NCBI GenBank assembly: GCA_019285715.1
Contig: CP079108.1
Span: 3,859,001 to 3,923,000 of the forward strand
Direction of reading: 5' to 3'
DNA from: Sphingosinicellaceae bacterium
Lineage (GTDB): Bacteria; Pseudomonadota; Alphaproteobacteria; Sphingomonadales; Sphingomonadaceae
DNA length: 64,000 nt
Of the stretch, positions 7,968 through 17,148 are shown in pieces. The number at the start of each line of letters is the position of its first letter. Position 1 is the first letter of the stretch. The notes under the pieces are model-generated. The model was given only the letters and a program-made list of their open reading frames with translations, searched no databases and was not told where the DNA came from. The position numbers and the translations under genes are program-made.

Positions 7968-9174
7968 CGGATTTGATCCCCGGCGTGTTGACGCCCATCG
8001 ACTGGAGGTAGCGCTTCACCCCGCGGGCCGCCTGCCGGATGCGGTGCTCGTTCTCGACCAGCGCGATGCGGACGAAGCCTTCGCCCTCCTCGCCGAAGCC
8101 GGTGCCGGGGGCGACCGCGACCTGGGCGTGGGTAATGAGCTGCTTGGCGAACTCGACCGCGCCGAGGTGGCGCAGCGCCGGCGGGATCGGGGTCCAGGCG
8201 AACATGCTGGCGCGCGGCACCGGGATCTCCCAACCGGCGCGCCCGAAGCTCTCGATCAGGACGTCGCGGCGGCGCTTGTACAGCGCGCGGTGCTCGGCGA
8301 TGCAGTTCTGCGGGCCGTTGAGCGCCGCTACCGCCGCCGCCTGGATCGGCGTGAACGCGCCGTAGTCGAGGTACGACTTGACCCGGGTCAGCGCTGCGAT
8401 GAGCTGCGGATTGCCGACCGCGAAGCCGATCCGCCAGCCCGCCATCGAGTAGGTCTTGGACATCGAGGTAAACTCGATCGCGACGTCCTTGGCACCCGGA
8501 ACCTGCAGGATTGACGGCGTCGGCTTGTCGTCCTCGAAGTAGATCTCAGCGTAGGCGAGGTCGCTGATAACCCAGATGCTGTGCTCCTTCGCGAACGCGA
8601 CGACCTGCTCGTAGAACGCCAGGTCGACGGTTTCCGCGGTCGGGTTCGACGGGTAGCCCATGACCAGCACGGTCGGGCGCGGCACGGTGTAGCGCACGGC
8701 GCGCTCAAGCTTCTCGAAGAAGTCCGGGCCCGGCGCGGCCGGGATCGAGCGGATCGTGCAGCCGGCGATGATGAAGCCGAACATGTGGATCGGGTAGCTC
8801 GGGTTCGGCGCGAGGATGACGTCGCCGGGGGCGGTGATCGCCTGCGCGAGGTTGGCGAGGCCTTCCTTCGAACCGAGCGTCACGACAACCTCGGTCTCGG
8901 GGTCGACGACGACGTTGAAGCGGCGCTTGTAATAAGCGGCCTGAGCCTTGCGCAGGCCCGGAATGCCCTTCGAGGCCGAATAGCCATGCGCGTCGGGCTT
9001 GGCCGCGACTTCAGCCAGCTTGGCGATGACGTGCGCGGGCGGCGGGCTGTCGGGGTTGCCCATGCCGAGGTCGACGATGTCCTCGCCGCGGGCGCGTGCA
9101 GCGGCCTTCATCGCGTTCACCTCGGCGAACACGTAGGGTGGCAGGCGGCGAATGCGGTAGAAGTCGTCGTTCAT
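7957..9174 (-). CDS. Class I/II PLP-dependent aminotransferase (AlaC/LL-DAP-like)
   Basis: A 405-residue fold-type I aminotransferase with the PLP lysine at about position 240 in SMSKTYSMAGWRIG and LDLGMGNPD-type N-terminal residues (VDLGMGNPDSPPP). It is closest by eye to the AlaC glutamate-pyruvate group, which is often labelled LL-diaminopimelate aminotransferase. The start MNDDFYRIRRLPPYVF at 9174 matches that group; the longer reading from 9228 is unlikely. It is upstream of and overlaps hom, so it is probably cotranscribed with an amino-acid biosynthesis gene. A strong hairpin at 9188-9213 sits in its leader. Confidence 0.9.
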   Translation of the reverse strand: MNDDFYRIRRLPPYVFAEVNAMKAAARARGEDIVDLGMGNPDSPPPAHVIAKLAEVAAKPDAHGYSASKGIPGLRKAQAAYYKRRFNVVVDPETEVVVTLGSKEGLANLAQAITAPGDVILAPNPSYPIHMFGFIIAGCTIRSIPAAPGPDFFEKLERAVRYTVPRPTVLVMGYPSNPTAETVDLAFYEQVVAFAKEHSIWVISDLAYAEIYFEDDKPTPSILQVPGAKDVAIEFTSMSKTYSMAGWRIGFAVGNPQLIAALTRVKSYLDYGAFTPIQAAAVAALNGPQNCIAEHRALYKRRRDVLIESFGRAGWEIPVPRASMFAWTPIPPALRHLGAVEFAKQLITHAQVAVAPGTGFGEEGEGFVRIALVENEHRIRQAARGVKRYLQSMGVNTPGIKSVAS

Positions 9175-9187
9175 GGTGTGGTCCGGA

Positions 9188-9213
9188 CGCGGCCCGCACT
9201 GGCGCGGGCCGCG
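9188..9213. terminator. GC-rich hairpin between small exported protein gene and aminotransferase
   Basis: CGCGGCCCGC (9188-9197) and GCGGGCCGCG (9204-9213) form a perfect ten-base-pair stem with a six-base loop. It lies 14 bases upstream of the aminotransferase ATG and 37 bases after the stop of the preceding leftward gene. There is no clear T-run on the minus strand, so it may be a weak terminator or an RNA-stability element rather than a true intrinsic terminator. Confidence 0.45.
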
Positions 9214-9250
9214 TTCCTCCTGCCACACCGCGCCTGAGCGCGCGAGTGGA

Positions 9251-9604
9251 CTATTTGGCGGGTGCTTCGGTTGTCGTGGTCGTGGTGGTGGTCATCGCCT
9301 TGTGGGCGACGTGCTTGTGCTTCTTGTGCATCGCCGGCTTGCTCATCGCCGCGCCGCCGATCTTGTTGTTGCCGGCGTCCCGGGTGTCGGCGGGATAATG
9401 ATCGAGGGCATTTGCCTGCTGCGCCTTGGTCTGCTGGCAGCTGTCGGTAACCTTGGCCGAGCACTTCGGCAGGCTTGCCGGCGCAGCGGCAGGCGCGGCG
9501 GCGTCCGGTGCGGCGGCAGCGTCCGGAGCAGGGGCGGAGGCGTCCTGCGCCAGGGCAACAGTCGGCAGCAGCGCCAGTGCAGCAATCAGAATCAGGTGCT
9601 TCAT
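9251..9604 (-). CDS. Small exported Ala/Pro-rich protein
   Basis: A 117-residue protein with a clear signal peptide (MKHLILIAALALLPTVALAQ, cleavage after the AxA-like VALA). The rest is low complexity: an Asp/Ala/Pro-rich stretch, one CSAKVTDSCQQ motif with two Cys that could form a disulfide, then a His/Lys-rich tail ending in a run of eight Thr. The start at 9604 has GGGGAG upstream. No family was recognised. A similar small Ala/Pro-rich exported protein lies at 36809-37165. Function unknown. Confidence 0.75.
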   Translation of the reverse strand: MKHLILIAALALLPTVALAQDASAPAPDAAAAPDAAAPAAAPASLPKCSAKVTDSCQQTKAQQANALDHYPADTRDAGNNKIGGAAMSKPAMHKKHKHVAHKAMTTTTTTTTEAPAK

Positions 9605-9744
9605 CGGTAACTCCCCGGTTGGCACGGGCCGACGTTGCCCGTCGGCAACGATGCTAGCGCCAAATCGATGTCGTCGCCAAGTGTCTAGACGCTTCCGCCC
9701 GGCGTCCGGGTAGCCTAGACTCGGTAACGGGGACGGAGACGCCG

Positions 9745-11502
9745 ATGACCGAAGTTGCCGACACGCCCGCGCTGCCGGCACTCGACCAGTTTCAGCGCTG
9801 GAGCGACCTGATCGGACGTGGTCAGCAGACCATGCTCGAGTTCATGACCCGCGAGGCTGCGCCCGCCAACCCCGACCCGTTCGGGATGCTGGCGACATGG
9901 CAGAAGGTCGCCGCCGCCGCGGCTGCAGACCCGCAGAAGATCGCCGCGATGCAGACCCGGTTCATGACCGACAGCCTGGCCTTGTGGCAGTCGTTCCTGA
10001 CGCCCGGCGCATCGTCCGAAACCAAGCCCGACGTCAGGGACAAGCGCTTCAAGGATGCGGCCTGGGCCGAATTGCCGGCCTTCGACCTGATGCGGCAAAG
10101 CTATCTGCTCGCCTCGAAATACGTCCTCGAGACGACCGCGGGCCTGGACGGTCTCGACGAGCACGACAAGGCTAAGGCGCTGTTCCACGCCCGGCAGTTC
10201 GTCGACGCGCTGAGCCCGTCGAACTACCCGCTGACCAATCCCGAAGTGCTCAAGGCGACGATCGAGACCAAGGGCGAGAATCTGCTCAAGGGCCTCGACC
10301 ATCTGCTCGACGACCTGAAGGCCGGGCGCATGCGGATGACCGACGAAACCGCTTTCGAGGTCGGCCGCAATGTCGCCGTGACGCCGGGCAAGGTGGTGTT
10401 CGAAAACCGGCTGTTCCAGCTGATCCAGTACGCGCCGACAACACCGGACGTGTATGCGACGCCGCTGTTGATCTTCCCGCCATGGATCAACAAGTTCTAC
10501 ATCCTCGACCTGACGCCGGAGAAGAGCTTCATCCGCTGGGCGGTCGAGCAGGGCCTGACGGTGTTCATCGTTTCCTGGAAGAACGCCGACGCCAGCCTGG
10601 CGGACGTCACCCTCGACAATTACGTCGGCGAAGGCATGGTGATGGCGATCGCCAAGACGCTGGAGGCGACCGGCGCCGAGCGCACCCACGCGATCGGCTA
10701 TTGCGTAGCGGGCACGACGCTGGCCGCGACGCTCGCCTACCTCACCGCCAAGGGCCAGGCCGACAAGGTTGCGACCGCCACCTTCTTCACCGCGCAGGTC
10801 GATTTCGCCGACTGCGGCGACCTGTCGGTGTTCGTCGACGACGAGCAGATCGAGGGTGTCGCCAAGATGACCGAAGGCAAGGGCTATCTGCCCGGCGCGG
10901 CGATGGCGACGACCTTCAACATGCTGCGCTCGAACGACCTGATCTGGAACTACGTCGTCAACAACTACATGCTCGGCAAGGATTATCTGCCGTTCGACCT
11001 GCTCTACTGGAACAGCGACGCGACCAACGTGCCGGCGCAGTGGCACAAGGCGTATCTCGAGGACATGTACCGCGACAACAAGCTGATCGTGCCCGGCGGG
11101 ATCAGTGTCGCCGGCGTGCCGATCGACCTGTCGACGGTCATGACGCCGAGCTATATCCAGGGCGGCAAGGAAGACCACATCGCCCCGGCGCGCTCGGCCT
11201 ACCGGATCACCCAGGCGTTCGGCGGCCCGGTCCGCTTCGTGCTGGCAGGGTCGGGACACATCGCCGGCGTCGTCAACCCGCCGAGCCAGCACAAATACCA
11301 GTACTGGACCAACGACGCCCTGCCCGCCGCCTTCGCCGAGTTCGTCGCCGGCGCGACCGAGCACAAGGGCAGCTGGTGGCCCGACTGGATCGTGTGGCTG
11401 AGCGCGCAGTCGAGCGACAAGGTCCCGGCGCGGGTGCCGGGCGAGGGGCCGCTCAAGGCGATCGAGGACGCGCCGGGGAGATACGTGAAGGAGCGGGCGT
11501 GA
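9745..11502 (+). CDS. phaC: Class I poly(3-hydroxyalkanoate) synthase
   Basis: A 585-residue polymerase that joins 3-hydroxyacyl-CoA units into storage polyester granules. The lipase-like box is GYCVAG with the nucleophile Cys at residue 320, the expected place for class I enzymes. Downstream are the conserved WNSDATNVPAQWH block, the Asp-containing GGKEDHIAP region and the His in AGSGHIAGVVNPP. The length matches class I. A GGAG site precedes the ATG. No phasin, PhaA or PhaB is adjacent, so precursor supply is encoded elsewhere. The convergent gene is gcrA. Confidence 0.96.
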   Translation: MTEVADTPALPALDQFQRWSDLIGRGQQTMLEFMTREAAPANPDPFGMLATWQKVAAAAAADPQKIAAMQTRFMTDSLALWQSFLTPGASSETKPDVRDKRFKDAAWAELPAFDLMRQSYLLASKYVLETTAGLDGLDEHDKAKALFHARQFVDALSPSNYPLTNPEVLKATIETKGENLLKGLDHLLDDLKAGRMRMTDETAFEVGRNVAVTPGKVVFENRLFQLIQYAPTTPDVYATPLLIFPPWINKFYILDLTPEKSFIRWAVEQGLTVFIVSWKNADASLADVTLDNYVGEGMVMAIAKTLEATGAERTHAIGYCVAGTTLAATLAYLTAKGQADKVATATFFTAQVDFADCGDLSVFVDDEQIEGVAKMTEGKGYLPGAAMATTFNMLRSNDLIWNYVVNNYMLGKDYLPFDLLYWNSDATNVPAQWHKAYLEDMYRDNKLIVPGGISVAGVPIDLSTVMTPSYIQGGKEDHIAPARSAYRITQAFGGPVRFVLAGSGHIAGVVNPPSQHKYQYWTNDALPAAFAEFVAGATEHKGSWWPDWIVWLSAQSSDKVPARVPGEGPLKAIEDAPGRYVKERA

Positions 11503-11503
11503 A

Positions 11504-11533
11504 CTTCCCTCGCCCGCAAGCGGGGGAGGGAAG
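11504..11533. repeat. Palindrome between phaC and gcrA 3' ends
   Basis: CTTCCCT (11504-11510) pairs with AGGGAAG (11527-11533) around a GC-rich centre. It fills the 36-base gap between the convergent phaC and gcrA stops. It could end transcription from both sides, or be a short REP-like unit; no T-run is present to decide. Confidence 0.5.
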
Positions 11534-11538
11534 AAAAC

Positions 11539-12063
11539 TTAGCGCCGCGGGCCGAAGCCCGGCATGATCGGGGGCGGGGCGCGGTTGCGGTCGCGGCGGG
11601 GCTGCTGGGCCTGATAGGCGACGGCGCAATGCTCCATGCAATACGGGAAACCCGTCGCGCTCGGCTTGCCGCAGAAGTGGAAGTCGGTGTCGCCGGGATG
11701 GCCGATCGGCCATTTGCAGACCTTCTCCGACAGGTCGAGCAACGTCGTGCGCGCCGGCTTGGCATTGGTCAGCGGGCGCGGCTTCTTGATCACCGCCACG
11801 GGAACCGGGCGCGGCGCGGCGGGTGACGGCGCGGCGCTCGAGGACGCGACCGGAGTCGCGACAGAGCTGGCGATGACCTCGGCGATGGCGGCCTCGCCAC
11901 CCTTCACGGGAGACGGGCGCGACTGCAGCCCGAGACGGTGCGCCTTGCCGATGACGGCGTTGCGGGTAACACCTTCGCCTAGCAGCTCGGCGATCTGGCT
12001 CGCCGTCATACCCTGCTCCCAGCTGTTGCGGAGCAGGTCGATGCGAGCGTCGGTCCACGACAT
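11539..12063 (-). CDS. gcrA: GcrA family cell-cycle regulator
   Basis: A 174-residue GcrA protein. In Caulobacter GcrA binds DNA near CcrM-methylated GANTC sites and RNA polymerase sigma-70 to time cell-cycle transcription. The N-terminal helix-turn-helix is MSWTDARIDLLRNSW ... VTRNAVIGKAHRLGL, followed by a Pro/Ala/Ser-rich linker. The C-terminal segment contains CKWPIGHPGDTDFHFCG and GFPYCMEHC, as expected for the family. The start at 12063 matches the canonical MSWT beginning. Its presence is an alphaproteobacterial marker. Confidence 0.95.
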   Translation of the reverse strand: MSWTDARIDLLRNSWEQGMTASQIAELLGEGVTRNAVIGKAHRLGLQSRPSPVKGGEAAIAEVIASSVATPVASSSAAPSPAAPRPVPVAVIKKPRPLTNAKPARTTLLDLSEKVCKWPIGHPGDTDFHFCGKPSATGFPYCMEHCAVAYQAQQPRRDRNRAPPPIMPGFGPRR

Positions 12064-12137
12064 GGGCGGCGGTTCCAAACTTGGCGAGACGCGGAACGGC
12101 TTGCGACGAGCGGCCCCTGACGCCTAGGAGTGGGACG

Positions 12138-12977
12138 ATGCTCGACCAGACCGCTCAACGACCGCTGAACGATGGCCACGCCGAGCCGGGGGTGATGGTC
12201 ATCCCCTCGGTCAACTGGCAGGGCCTGAAGACCCTCTACTTGAAGGAGGTGCGGCGGTTTTTCAAGGTCCAGCTGCAAACCATCTGGGCACCGGCAATCA
12301 CGACGCTGATGTTCCTGGTGATCTTCGCGGTGGCGATGAGCCGTTCGCGGCCGTCGATGCTTGGCGTTCCGTTCGCCGATTTCCTCGGGCCTGGGCTGAT
12401 CGTCATGGGCATGATCCAGAACAGCTTTGCCAACACGTCGTCGTCGCTGCTGATCGCCAAGATCCAGGGCACCATCGTCGACGTGCTGATGCCCCCGCTG
12501 TCGGCCGGCGAGCTGCTGGTGTCGTGGGTCGGCAGCGCGCTGACCCGGGCCTGGCTGGTCGGTCTCGCGGTGTGGGTGGCGATGCTGATCGCGCCCGGCG
12601 TTGACGTGCCGATCCGCTATCCGCTGGTGGTCCTGTATTTCGGCACGATGGGGAGCGTCCTGCTGGCGCTGCTCGGCATCCTGACCGGCATCTGGGCCGA
12701 CAAGTTCGACCACGCCGCCGCGATCACCAACTTCATCGTCCAGCCGCTGACCCTGTTGTCGGGCACCTTCTATGCGATCGACAAGGTCTCGCCGACGATG
12801 GCGGCGATCAGCCATGCCAACCCGTTCTTCTACGTCATCGACGGGTTCCGGTACGGCTTCCTGGGGGTCAGCGACGGCCTCGCGCTGCAAGGTGCGCTCG
12901 TGCTGCTGGTCCTCGACGTGGGCTTGTGGTGGCTCTGCTACGCACTGCTCAAGTCGGGCTGGCGGCTCCGGCCATGA
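12138..12977 (+). CDS. ABC-2 type transporter permease
   Basis: A 279-residue inner-membrane permease with about six hydrophobic segments and the ABC-2 family stretches LYLKEVRRFFKV (N-terminal amphipathic region) and VQPLTLLSGTFYAIDKVS with HANPFFYVIDGFRYGF near the C-terminus. It should form an export channel with an ATPase. No ATP-binding partner gene is adjacent, so the subunit must come from elsewhere. The start at 12138 is preceded by AGGAG. The substrate is unknown; relatives export polysaccharide, lipid or drugs. Confidence 0.9.
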   Translation: MLDQTAQRPLNDGHAEPGVMVIPSVNWQGLKTLYLKEVRRFFKVQLQTIWAPAITTLMFLVIFAVAMSRSRPSMLGVPFADFLGPGLIVMGMIQNSFANTSSSLLIAKIQGTIVDVLMPPLSAGELLVSWVGSALTRAWLVGLAVWVAMLIAPGVDVPIRYPLVVLYFGTMGSVLLALLGILTGIWADKFDHAAAITNFIVQPLTLLSGTFYAIDKVSPTMAAISHANPFFYVIDGFRYGFLGVSDGLALQGALVLLVLDVGLWWLCYALLKSGWRLRP

Positions 12978-12998
12978 CCCAGCGGCCGTGAGCCTGCG

Positions 12999-13886
12999 GT
13001 GATACTGGTCGCGGTTGCGCTGCTCGCCGGGGCAGCACCGTGGGAAACCCCGCAGCGGCTGGTGCCGCTTGCCGACGGGCGCAAGATCAACCTCTACTGC
13101 ATCGGTACGGGCAGCCCGGCGGTGGTCCTCGAGGCCGGCTTCGGCGCAACGACGTGGGCGTGGTCGAAGGTTCAGCCGATGATCGCCCGGACCAATCGGG
13201 TCTGCTCCTACGACCGCGCAGGAATGGGCTTCAGCGACCCCGGGCCGATGCCCCGCGACGGACGCGCCGTCGTCGCCGACCTCGCGGCGGTGCTCAAGGC
13301 TGCGAAGGTCGCGCCGCCCTATGTCCTCGTCGGCCATTCGGCGGGCGCGATGACGATGCGGCTGTTCGCCGATGCCTACCCCCGCTCGGTCGCCGGGATG
13401 GTCCTCGTTGACCCGTCGATCGAGGGTCAGTTCGACGAGCAGGACGAGATGGTCGCCGCACGGGTCGCGGTGTACCAGCGCTGCGCTGCAGCCGCACTTG
13501 CCCACGCCCTGCCGTCGACCGATCCCAAGCTCGCGCGTTGCACCCCCGCCCTGTCACCCGGCCTGTCGCCGGCAATGGCGAAAGTCTTGCAGGCCGCTGC
13601 CCTCGACCCCGGCCACTGGCAGACCCAGGCGAGCGAGTATGCCGCGATCGCCGGGGCCAACACCGACGCACTTCGCGCCGGCCGGCAAGACTACGGCGAC
13701 CTGCCGATCATCGTCCTGACGGCGGGCCTGAGCGCCGATGCCGACCCGCGCTGGGAGGCGCGCCACGCGGCGCTCGCCGCCCGTTCGACCCGCGGCGCCC
13801 AGCGCACCGTCGCGGGCGCATCCCACAACATCATGAAGGACGCCCCGCAGGCGGTGGTGGATGCGGTCGCCGAAGTGTCGCGCTGA
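12999..13886 (+). CDS. Alpha/beta hydrolase, probably exported
   Basis: A 295-residue alpha/beta-hydrolase with a short hydrophobic N-terminus (MILVAVALLAGAAPW) that may act as a signal peptide. It has VLEAGFGATTWAWSKVQP, the nucleophile elbow GHSAGAMTMRL, an Asp in LVDPSIEG and a late His in GASHNIMKDAPQ. It resembles the proline-iminopeptidase/haloperoxidase-like hydrolases common in sphingomonads. The substrate is unknown. The GTG start lies 21 bases after the permease stop, so the two may be co-transcribed. Confidence 0.85.
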   Translation: MILVAVALLAGAAPWETPQRLVPLADGRKINLYCIGTGSPAVVLEAGFGATTWAWSKVQPMIARTNRVCSYDRAGMGFSDPGPMPRDGRAVVADLAAVLKAAKVAPPYVLVGHSAGAMTMRLFADAYPRSVAGMVLVDPSIEGQFDEQDEMVAARVAVYQRCAAAALAHALPSTDPKLARCTPALSPGLSPAMAKVLQAAALDPGHWQTQASEYAAIAGANTDALRAGRQDYGDLPIIVLTAGLSADADPRWEARHAALAARSTRGAQRTVAGASHNIMKDAPQAVVDAVAEVSR

Positions 13887-13898
13887 AGCTGCGAAGCG

Positions 13899-14651
13899 CT
13901 AGAGCCTGGAGCCGCCCGAGACTTCGACGATCTGCCCGGTGATCCAGCGCGATGCGGCCGACGCATAGAAGGCGACGACGTCGGCGATGTCGTCGGGCTG
14001 GCCGATGCGCTTGAGCGCCTGCATCGACAGCACGAAGGCGAGGCCCTCGTCCGATCCGGCGAAAATCGACGACATGTCGGTTTCGATGACCCCCGGCGCG
14101 ATGCCGTTGACGGTGATACCGCGGGGCCCAAGCTCCGCCGCCAGGTTGCGGATGAAGACGTTCACGGCGCCCTTGGTCATCGCGTAGGACAGGTAGCCCG
14201 GGAAAGCGGTCCGCGCGACCACCGACGACAGCACGATGATCCGCCCGCCATCGTCGGCAAGGTGCGGCAGCAGCGCCCGGGTCAGGAACAACGGCGCACG
14301 GACGTTGACCGCGAACTGCTTGTCGAACAGCTCGACCGTCTCCTGCTCATACGTGCCCCCGGCGAGGATACCGGCGTTGTGCACCAGGATATCGAGCCTG
14401 GCGCCGTCCAGCGCAGCGATCGTCGACGTGGCCAGCGCGGCAACGCCAGCCGGGGTTTCGAGGTCACCGGTCACCACGGTCGCCTTGCCCCCCGAAGCGA
14501 CGATCGCGGCGACCAGCGGGCTGTCACCGGCGACGCGCTGGTGCGCGAGCACATGCGCACCGCGCGCCGCGAGGGTGGTCGCAGTCACATGCCCGATGCC
14601 TCGCGCGCTGCCGGTAACGAGTGCGATCTTGCCGGTGAGGTCGGTGGTCAT
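13899..14651 (-). CDS. SDR family NAD(P)-dependent oxidoreductase
   Basis: A 250-residue classical short-chain dehydrogenase. The cofactor motif TGSARGIGH is near residue 14, NAG appears in LVHNAGIL, the catalytic Tyr-Lys pair is in SYAMTKGAVN with a preceding Ser in VLSSVVAR, and the PG motif is GIAPGVIETDM. The start at 14651 has AGGAG upstream; the long upstream reading frame is not convincing. Substrate unknown. It converges with the preceding hydrolase gene. Confidence 0.92.
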   Translation of the reverse strand: MTTDLTGKIALVTGSARGIGHVTATTLAARGAHVLAHQRVAGDSPLVAAIVASGGKATVVTGDLETPAGVAALATSTIAALDGARLDILVHNAGILAGGTYEQETVELFDKQFAVNVRAPLFLTRALLPHLADDGGRIIVLSSVVARTAFPGYLSYAMTKGAVNVFIRNLAAELGPRGITVNGIAPGVIETDMSSIFAGSDEGLAFVLSMQALKRIGQPDDIADVVAFYASAASRWITGQIVEVSGGSRL

Positions 14652-14841
14652 GGTCCGTCTCCTGAATTGGAGACGCAGACGTAACCATCGCGGGCGACCG
14701 GAGAAGGGGCGACGTCGCGAAGATTTCGTTTGGCGGTGGTCGAGAGAAGTTTCGCGACAACAGCCCGTGTCGCGCGACGTGATGTCCGTCCCCCAGCCAA
14801 GAGACAGGGCTTGAGCCACCCCCTCCCACCCGCTAAAGGAT

Positions 14842-14874
14842 CGCCCTTCGGGCGGCCGTTGGTGCCGCCCGTTT
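14842..14874 (+). promoter_or_regulatory. Two mutually exclusive hairpins in the argD leader
   Basis: CGCCC (14842-14846) can pair with GGGCG (14850-14854) around TTC. Alternatively GGGCGGC (14850-14856) can pair with GCCGCCC (14864-14870) around CGTTGGT, followed by GTTTGCGTT. The two stems share 14850-14854, so only one can form. The second resembles a weak intrinsic terminator 25 bases before the argD start. This layout suggests attenuation, but no leader peptide or ligand pocket was identified. Confidence 0.4.
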
Positions 14875-14898
14875 GCGTTGGCGAGAAGGCCCACGACG

Positions 14899-16086
14899 AT
14901 GACGATCACGGCTATGATGCCTGTCTACGGCCGCTGCGAGGTCGCTCCGGTGCGCGGCGAAGGCTGCTACCTGTACGATGCCGAAGGGCGCGAATGGCTC
15001 GACTTCGCCAGCGGCATCGCGGTCAACGCGCTCGGCCATAGCCATCCGCACCTGATCGGCGCGATCCAGAAGCAGGCCGCGACGCTGATGCACATCAGCA
15101 ACCTGTACGGCGCGCCCGACCAGGCCCGCACCGCGCAGCGCCTTGTCGACCGGACCTTCGCCGACACGGTATTCTTCACCAATTCGGGTGCGGAAGCGCT
15201 CGAGTGCGCGATCAAGACCTGCCGCCGCCATCATTTCGCCGCCGGCAACCCGCAGAAGTATCGGATCCTGACGTTCTCGAACGCCTTTCACGGGCGGACG
15301 ATGGCGACGATCTCGGTGACCGACCAGCATAAGCTCCGCGACGGCTTCGAGCCGCTGCCCGACTGGGCGACGGTGCTGCCGTTCGGCGATCTCGAAGCCG
15401 CAACTGCAGCGATCGACGACAGCATCGGCGGCATCCTCGTCGAACCTATCCAGGGCGAGGGCGGCATCCGCCCCGGTACCCAGGCGTTCCTGCAGGGCCT
15501 GCGCGACCTCGCCGACAAGCACGGGCTCCTGCTCATCTTCGACGAGGTCCAATGCGGCGTCGGGCGCACCGGCGAACTGTTCGCCTATGAGCATTACGGC
15601 ATCGTCCCCGACATCATGTCGATCGCCAAGGGTATCGGCGGCGGCTTCCCGGTCGGGGCGTGCCTCGCCACCGAGCACGCTGCCAGCGGCATGGTCGTCG
15701 GCACCCACGGCTCGACCTTCGGCGGCAATCCGCTGGCGATGGCAGCGGCGAACGCCTGCCTCGATATCATCGACGACCGCGCCTTCCTCGACCACGTCAA
15801 GGACATGGGGCTGCGGCTGCGCCAGGGCCTCGAGCAGATGATCCCGAACCACGATCACCTGTTCGAGAGCGTTCGCGGCGTCGGGCTGATGCTCGGCCTC
15901 AAGATGAAATCCGACAGCCGCGCCTTCGTCGGCCACGCGCGCAGCCACGGCATCCTGACCGTCGCCGCCGGGGACAACGTCATCCGCCTGCTGCCGCCGC
16001 TGATCATCGAGGAGCGCCACGTCCGCGAGGCGATCGACAAGCTCAGCGACGCGGCGCGGGCCTACGTCCCCGCCCAAGCTGCCTGA
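14899..16086 (+). CDS. argD: Acetylornithine aminotransferase
   Basis: A 395-residue class III PLP aminotransferase converting N-acetylglutamate semialdehyde to N-acetylornithine in arginine synthesis. Recognisable parts are [41 protein letters not shown] and the PLP lysine (about residue 244) in [14 protein letters not shown], with [15 protein letters not shown] after it. The ATG at 14899 is preceded by GAGAAGG; an ATG 18 bases on is an alternative. It is followed by argF after two bases, an operon usual in alphaproteobacteria. The leader carries alternative hairpins. Confidence 0.95.
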   Translation: MTITAMMPVYGRCEVAPVRGEGCYLYDAEGREWLDFASGIAVNALGHSHPHLIGAIQKQAATLMHISNLYGAPDQARTAQRLVDRTFADTVFFTNSGAEALECAIKTCRRHHFAAGNPQKYRILTFSNAFHGRTMATISVTDQHKLRDGFEPLPDWATVLPFGDLEAATAAIDDSIGGILVEPIQGEGGIRPGTQAFLQGLRDLADKHGLLLIFDEVQCGVGRTGELFAYEHYGIVPDIMSIAKGIGGGFPVGACLATEHAASGMVVGTHGSTFGGNPLAMAAANACLDIIDDRAFLDHVKDMGLRLRQGLEQMIPNHDHLFESVRGVGLMLGLKMKSDSRAFVGHARSHGILTVAAGDNVIRLLPPLIIEERHVREAIDKLSDAARAYVPAQAA

Positions 16087-16088
16087 CC

Positions 16089-17018
16089 GTGAGGCATTTC
16101 CTCGACCTCGCGACGCCCGGCAAGGCAGCGCTGCGGACGATCCTCGACGAAGCGCATCGGCGCAAGGCGGCGCGCGCCGGCTTGCCCAAGGGTGCGCTCG
16201 ACTCAGATGCGCCGCTGACCGGGCACAGTCTCGCAATGATCTTCGAGAAGCCGTCGACGCGGACCCGCTTCAGCTTCGACATCGGCATGCGCCAGCTCGG
16301 CGGCTCGGCGATCGTGTCGAGCGCGGGCGACATGCAGCTCGGGCGCGGCGAGAGCATCGCCGACACGGCGCGGGTGCTGAGCCGCTTCGTCGATGCGATC
16401 ATGCTCCGCGCCGATCTCCATGCCACGGTCGAGGCGCTGGCCGAGTCCGCATCGGTGCCGGTGATCAACGGGCTGACCGATCTCGGTCACCCCTGCCAGG
16501 CGATGGCCGATCTGATGACCGTCGAGGAGCGCCTCGGACAGCCGGTCGAGGGCACCTGCTGGGCCTGGCTCGGCGACGGCAACAACATGGCGCACTCGCT
16601 TATCGAGGCCGCCAGCGTCATGGATTTCGACCTCAAGCTTGGCGTTCCCCACGGCTATGACCCCGACCAGGCGGTCATGGCGACGGCGTGTGCGCGCGGC
16701 GGTTCGCTCGACGTGGTCCGCAGCGCCAAGGCCGCGGTCGAGGGTGCGATCGTTGTCGTCACCGACACCTGGGTGTCGATGGGCCAGGCCGAGACCAAGG
16801 ACAAGGTCGGCGCGATGACGCCGTTCCGCGTCACCCCCGACGTCATGGCGGCCGCCCTGCCCGATGCCGTGTTCCTGCACTGTCTTCCGGCCCATCGCGG
16901 CGAGGAAGTCACCGACGCGGTTATCGACGGCGCGCAGTCGGCGGTCTGGGACGAGGCCGAGAACCGGCTGCACGTGCAGAAGGCGATCCTGCTCTGGTGC
17001 CTTGGGAAAATCGGCTGA
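16089..17018 (+). CDS. argF: Ornithine carbamoyltransferase
   Basis: A 309-residue enzyme making citrulline from ornithine and carbamoyl phosphate. The carbamoyl-phosphate loop STRTR is at residues 56-60, HPCQAMAD binds substrate, and the ornithine-binding [10 protein letters not shown] is near the C-terminus. The start is GTG two bases after the argD stop, giving [12 protein letters not shown]; a longer upstream reading frame is only the argD shadow. It is followed by a palindromic repeat and then hslO. Confidence 0.95.
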   Translation: MRHFLDLATPGKAALRTILDEAHRRKAARAGLPKGALDSDAPLTGHSLAMIFEKPSTRTRFSFDIGMRQLGGSAIVSSAGDMQLGRGESIADTARVLSRFVDAIMLRADLHATVEALAESASVPVINGLTDLGHPCQAMADLMTVEERLGQPVEGTCWAWLGDGNNMAHSLIEAASVMDFDLKLGVPHGYDPDQAVMATACARGGSLDVVRSAKAAVEGAIVVVTDTWVSMGQAETKDKVGAMTPFRVTPDVMAAALPDAVFLHCLPAHRGEEVTDAVIDGAQSAVWDEAENRLHVQKAILLWCLGKIG

Positions 17019-17054
17019 GCTTCCTATCTGGGTGAGCCTGCCCGCCCAACGCAC

Positions 17055-17124
17055 GTCATCCCGGCGAAAGCCGGGACCCATCTCCCGAATTCCGGTGATG
17101 GGTCCCGGCGTTCACCGGGATGAC
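17055..17124. repeat. GTCATCCC-type inverted repeat, copy 1
   Basis: A 70-base element begins GTCATCCCGGCGAAAGCCGG and ends CCGGGATGAC, with GGGACCCAT and ATGGGTCCC as the inner arms. It lies between argF and hslO. Full copies are at 51773-51857 and 53070-53142, and a half copy at 18073-18088. The outer GTCATCCC/GGGATGAC and inner GGACCCA/TGGGTCC ends are shared while the centre varies, as in REP-like elements. Confidence 0.8.
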
Positions 17125-17148
17125 GATTGATTTTACGGAACGCTCGCC

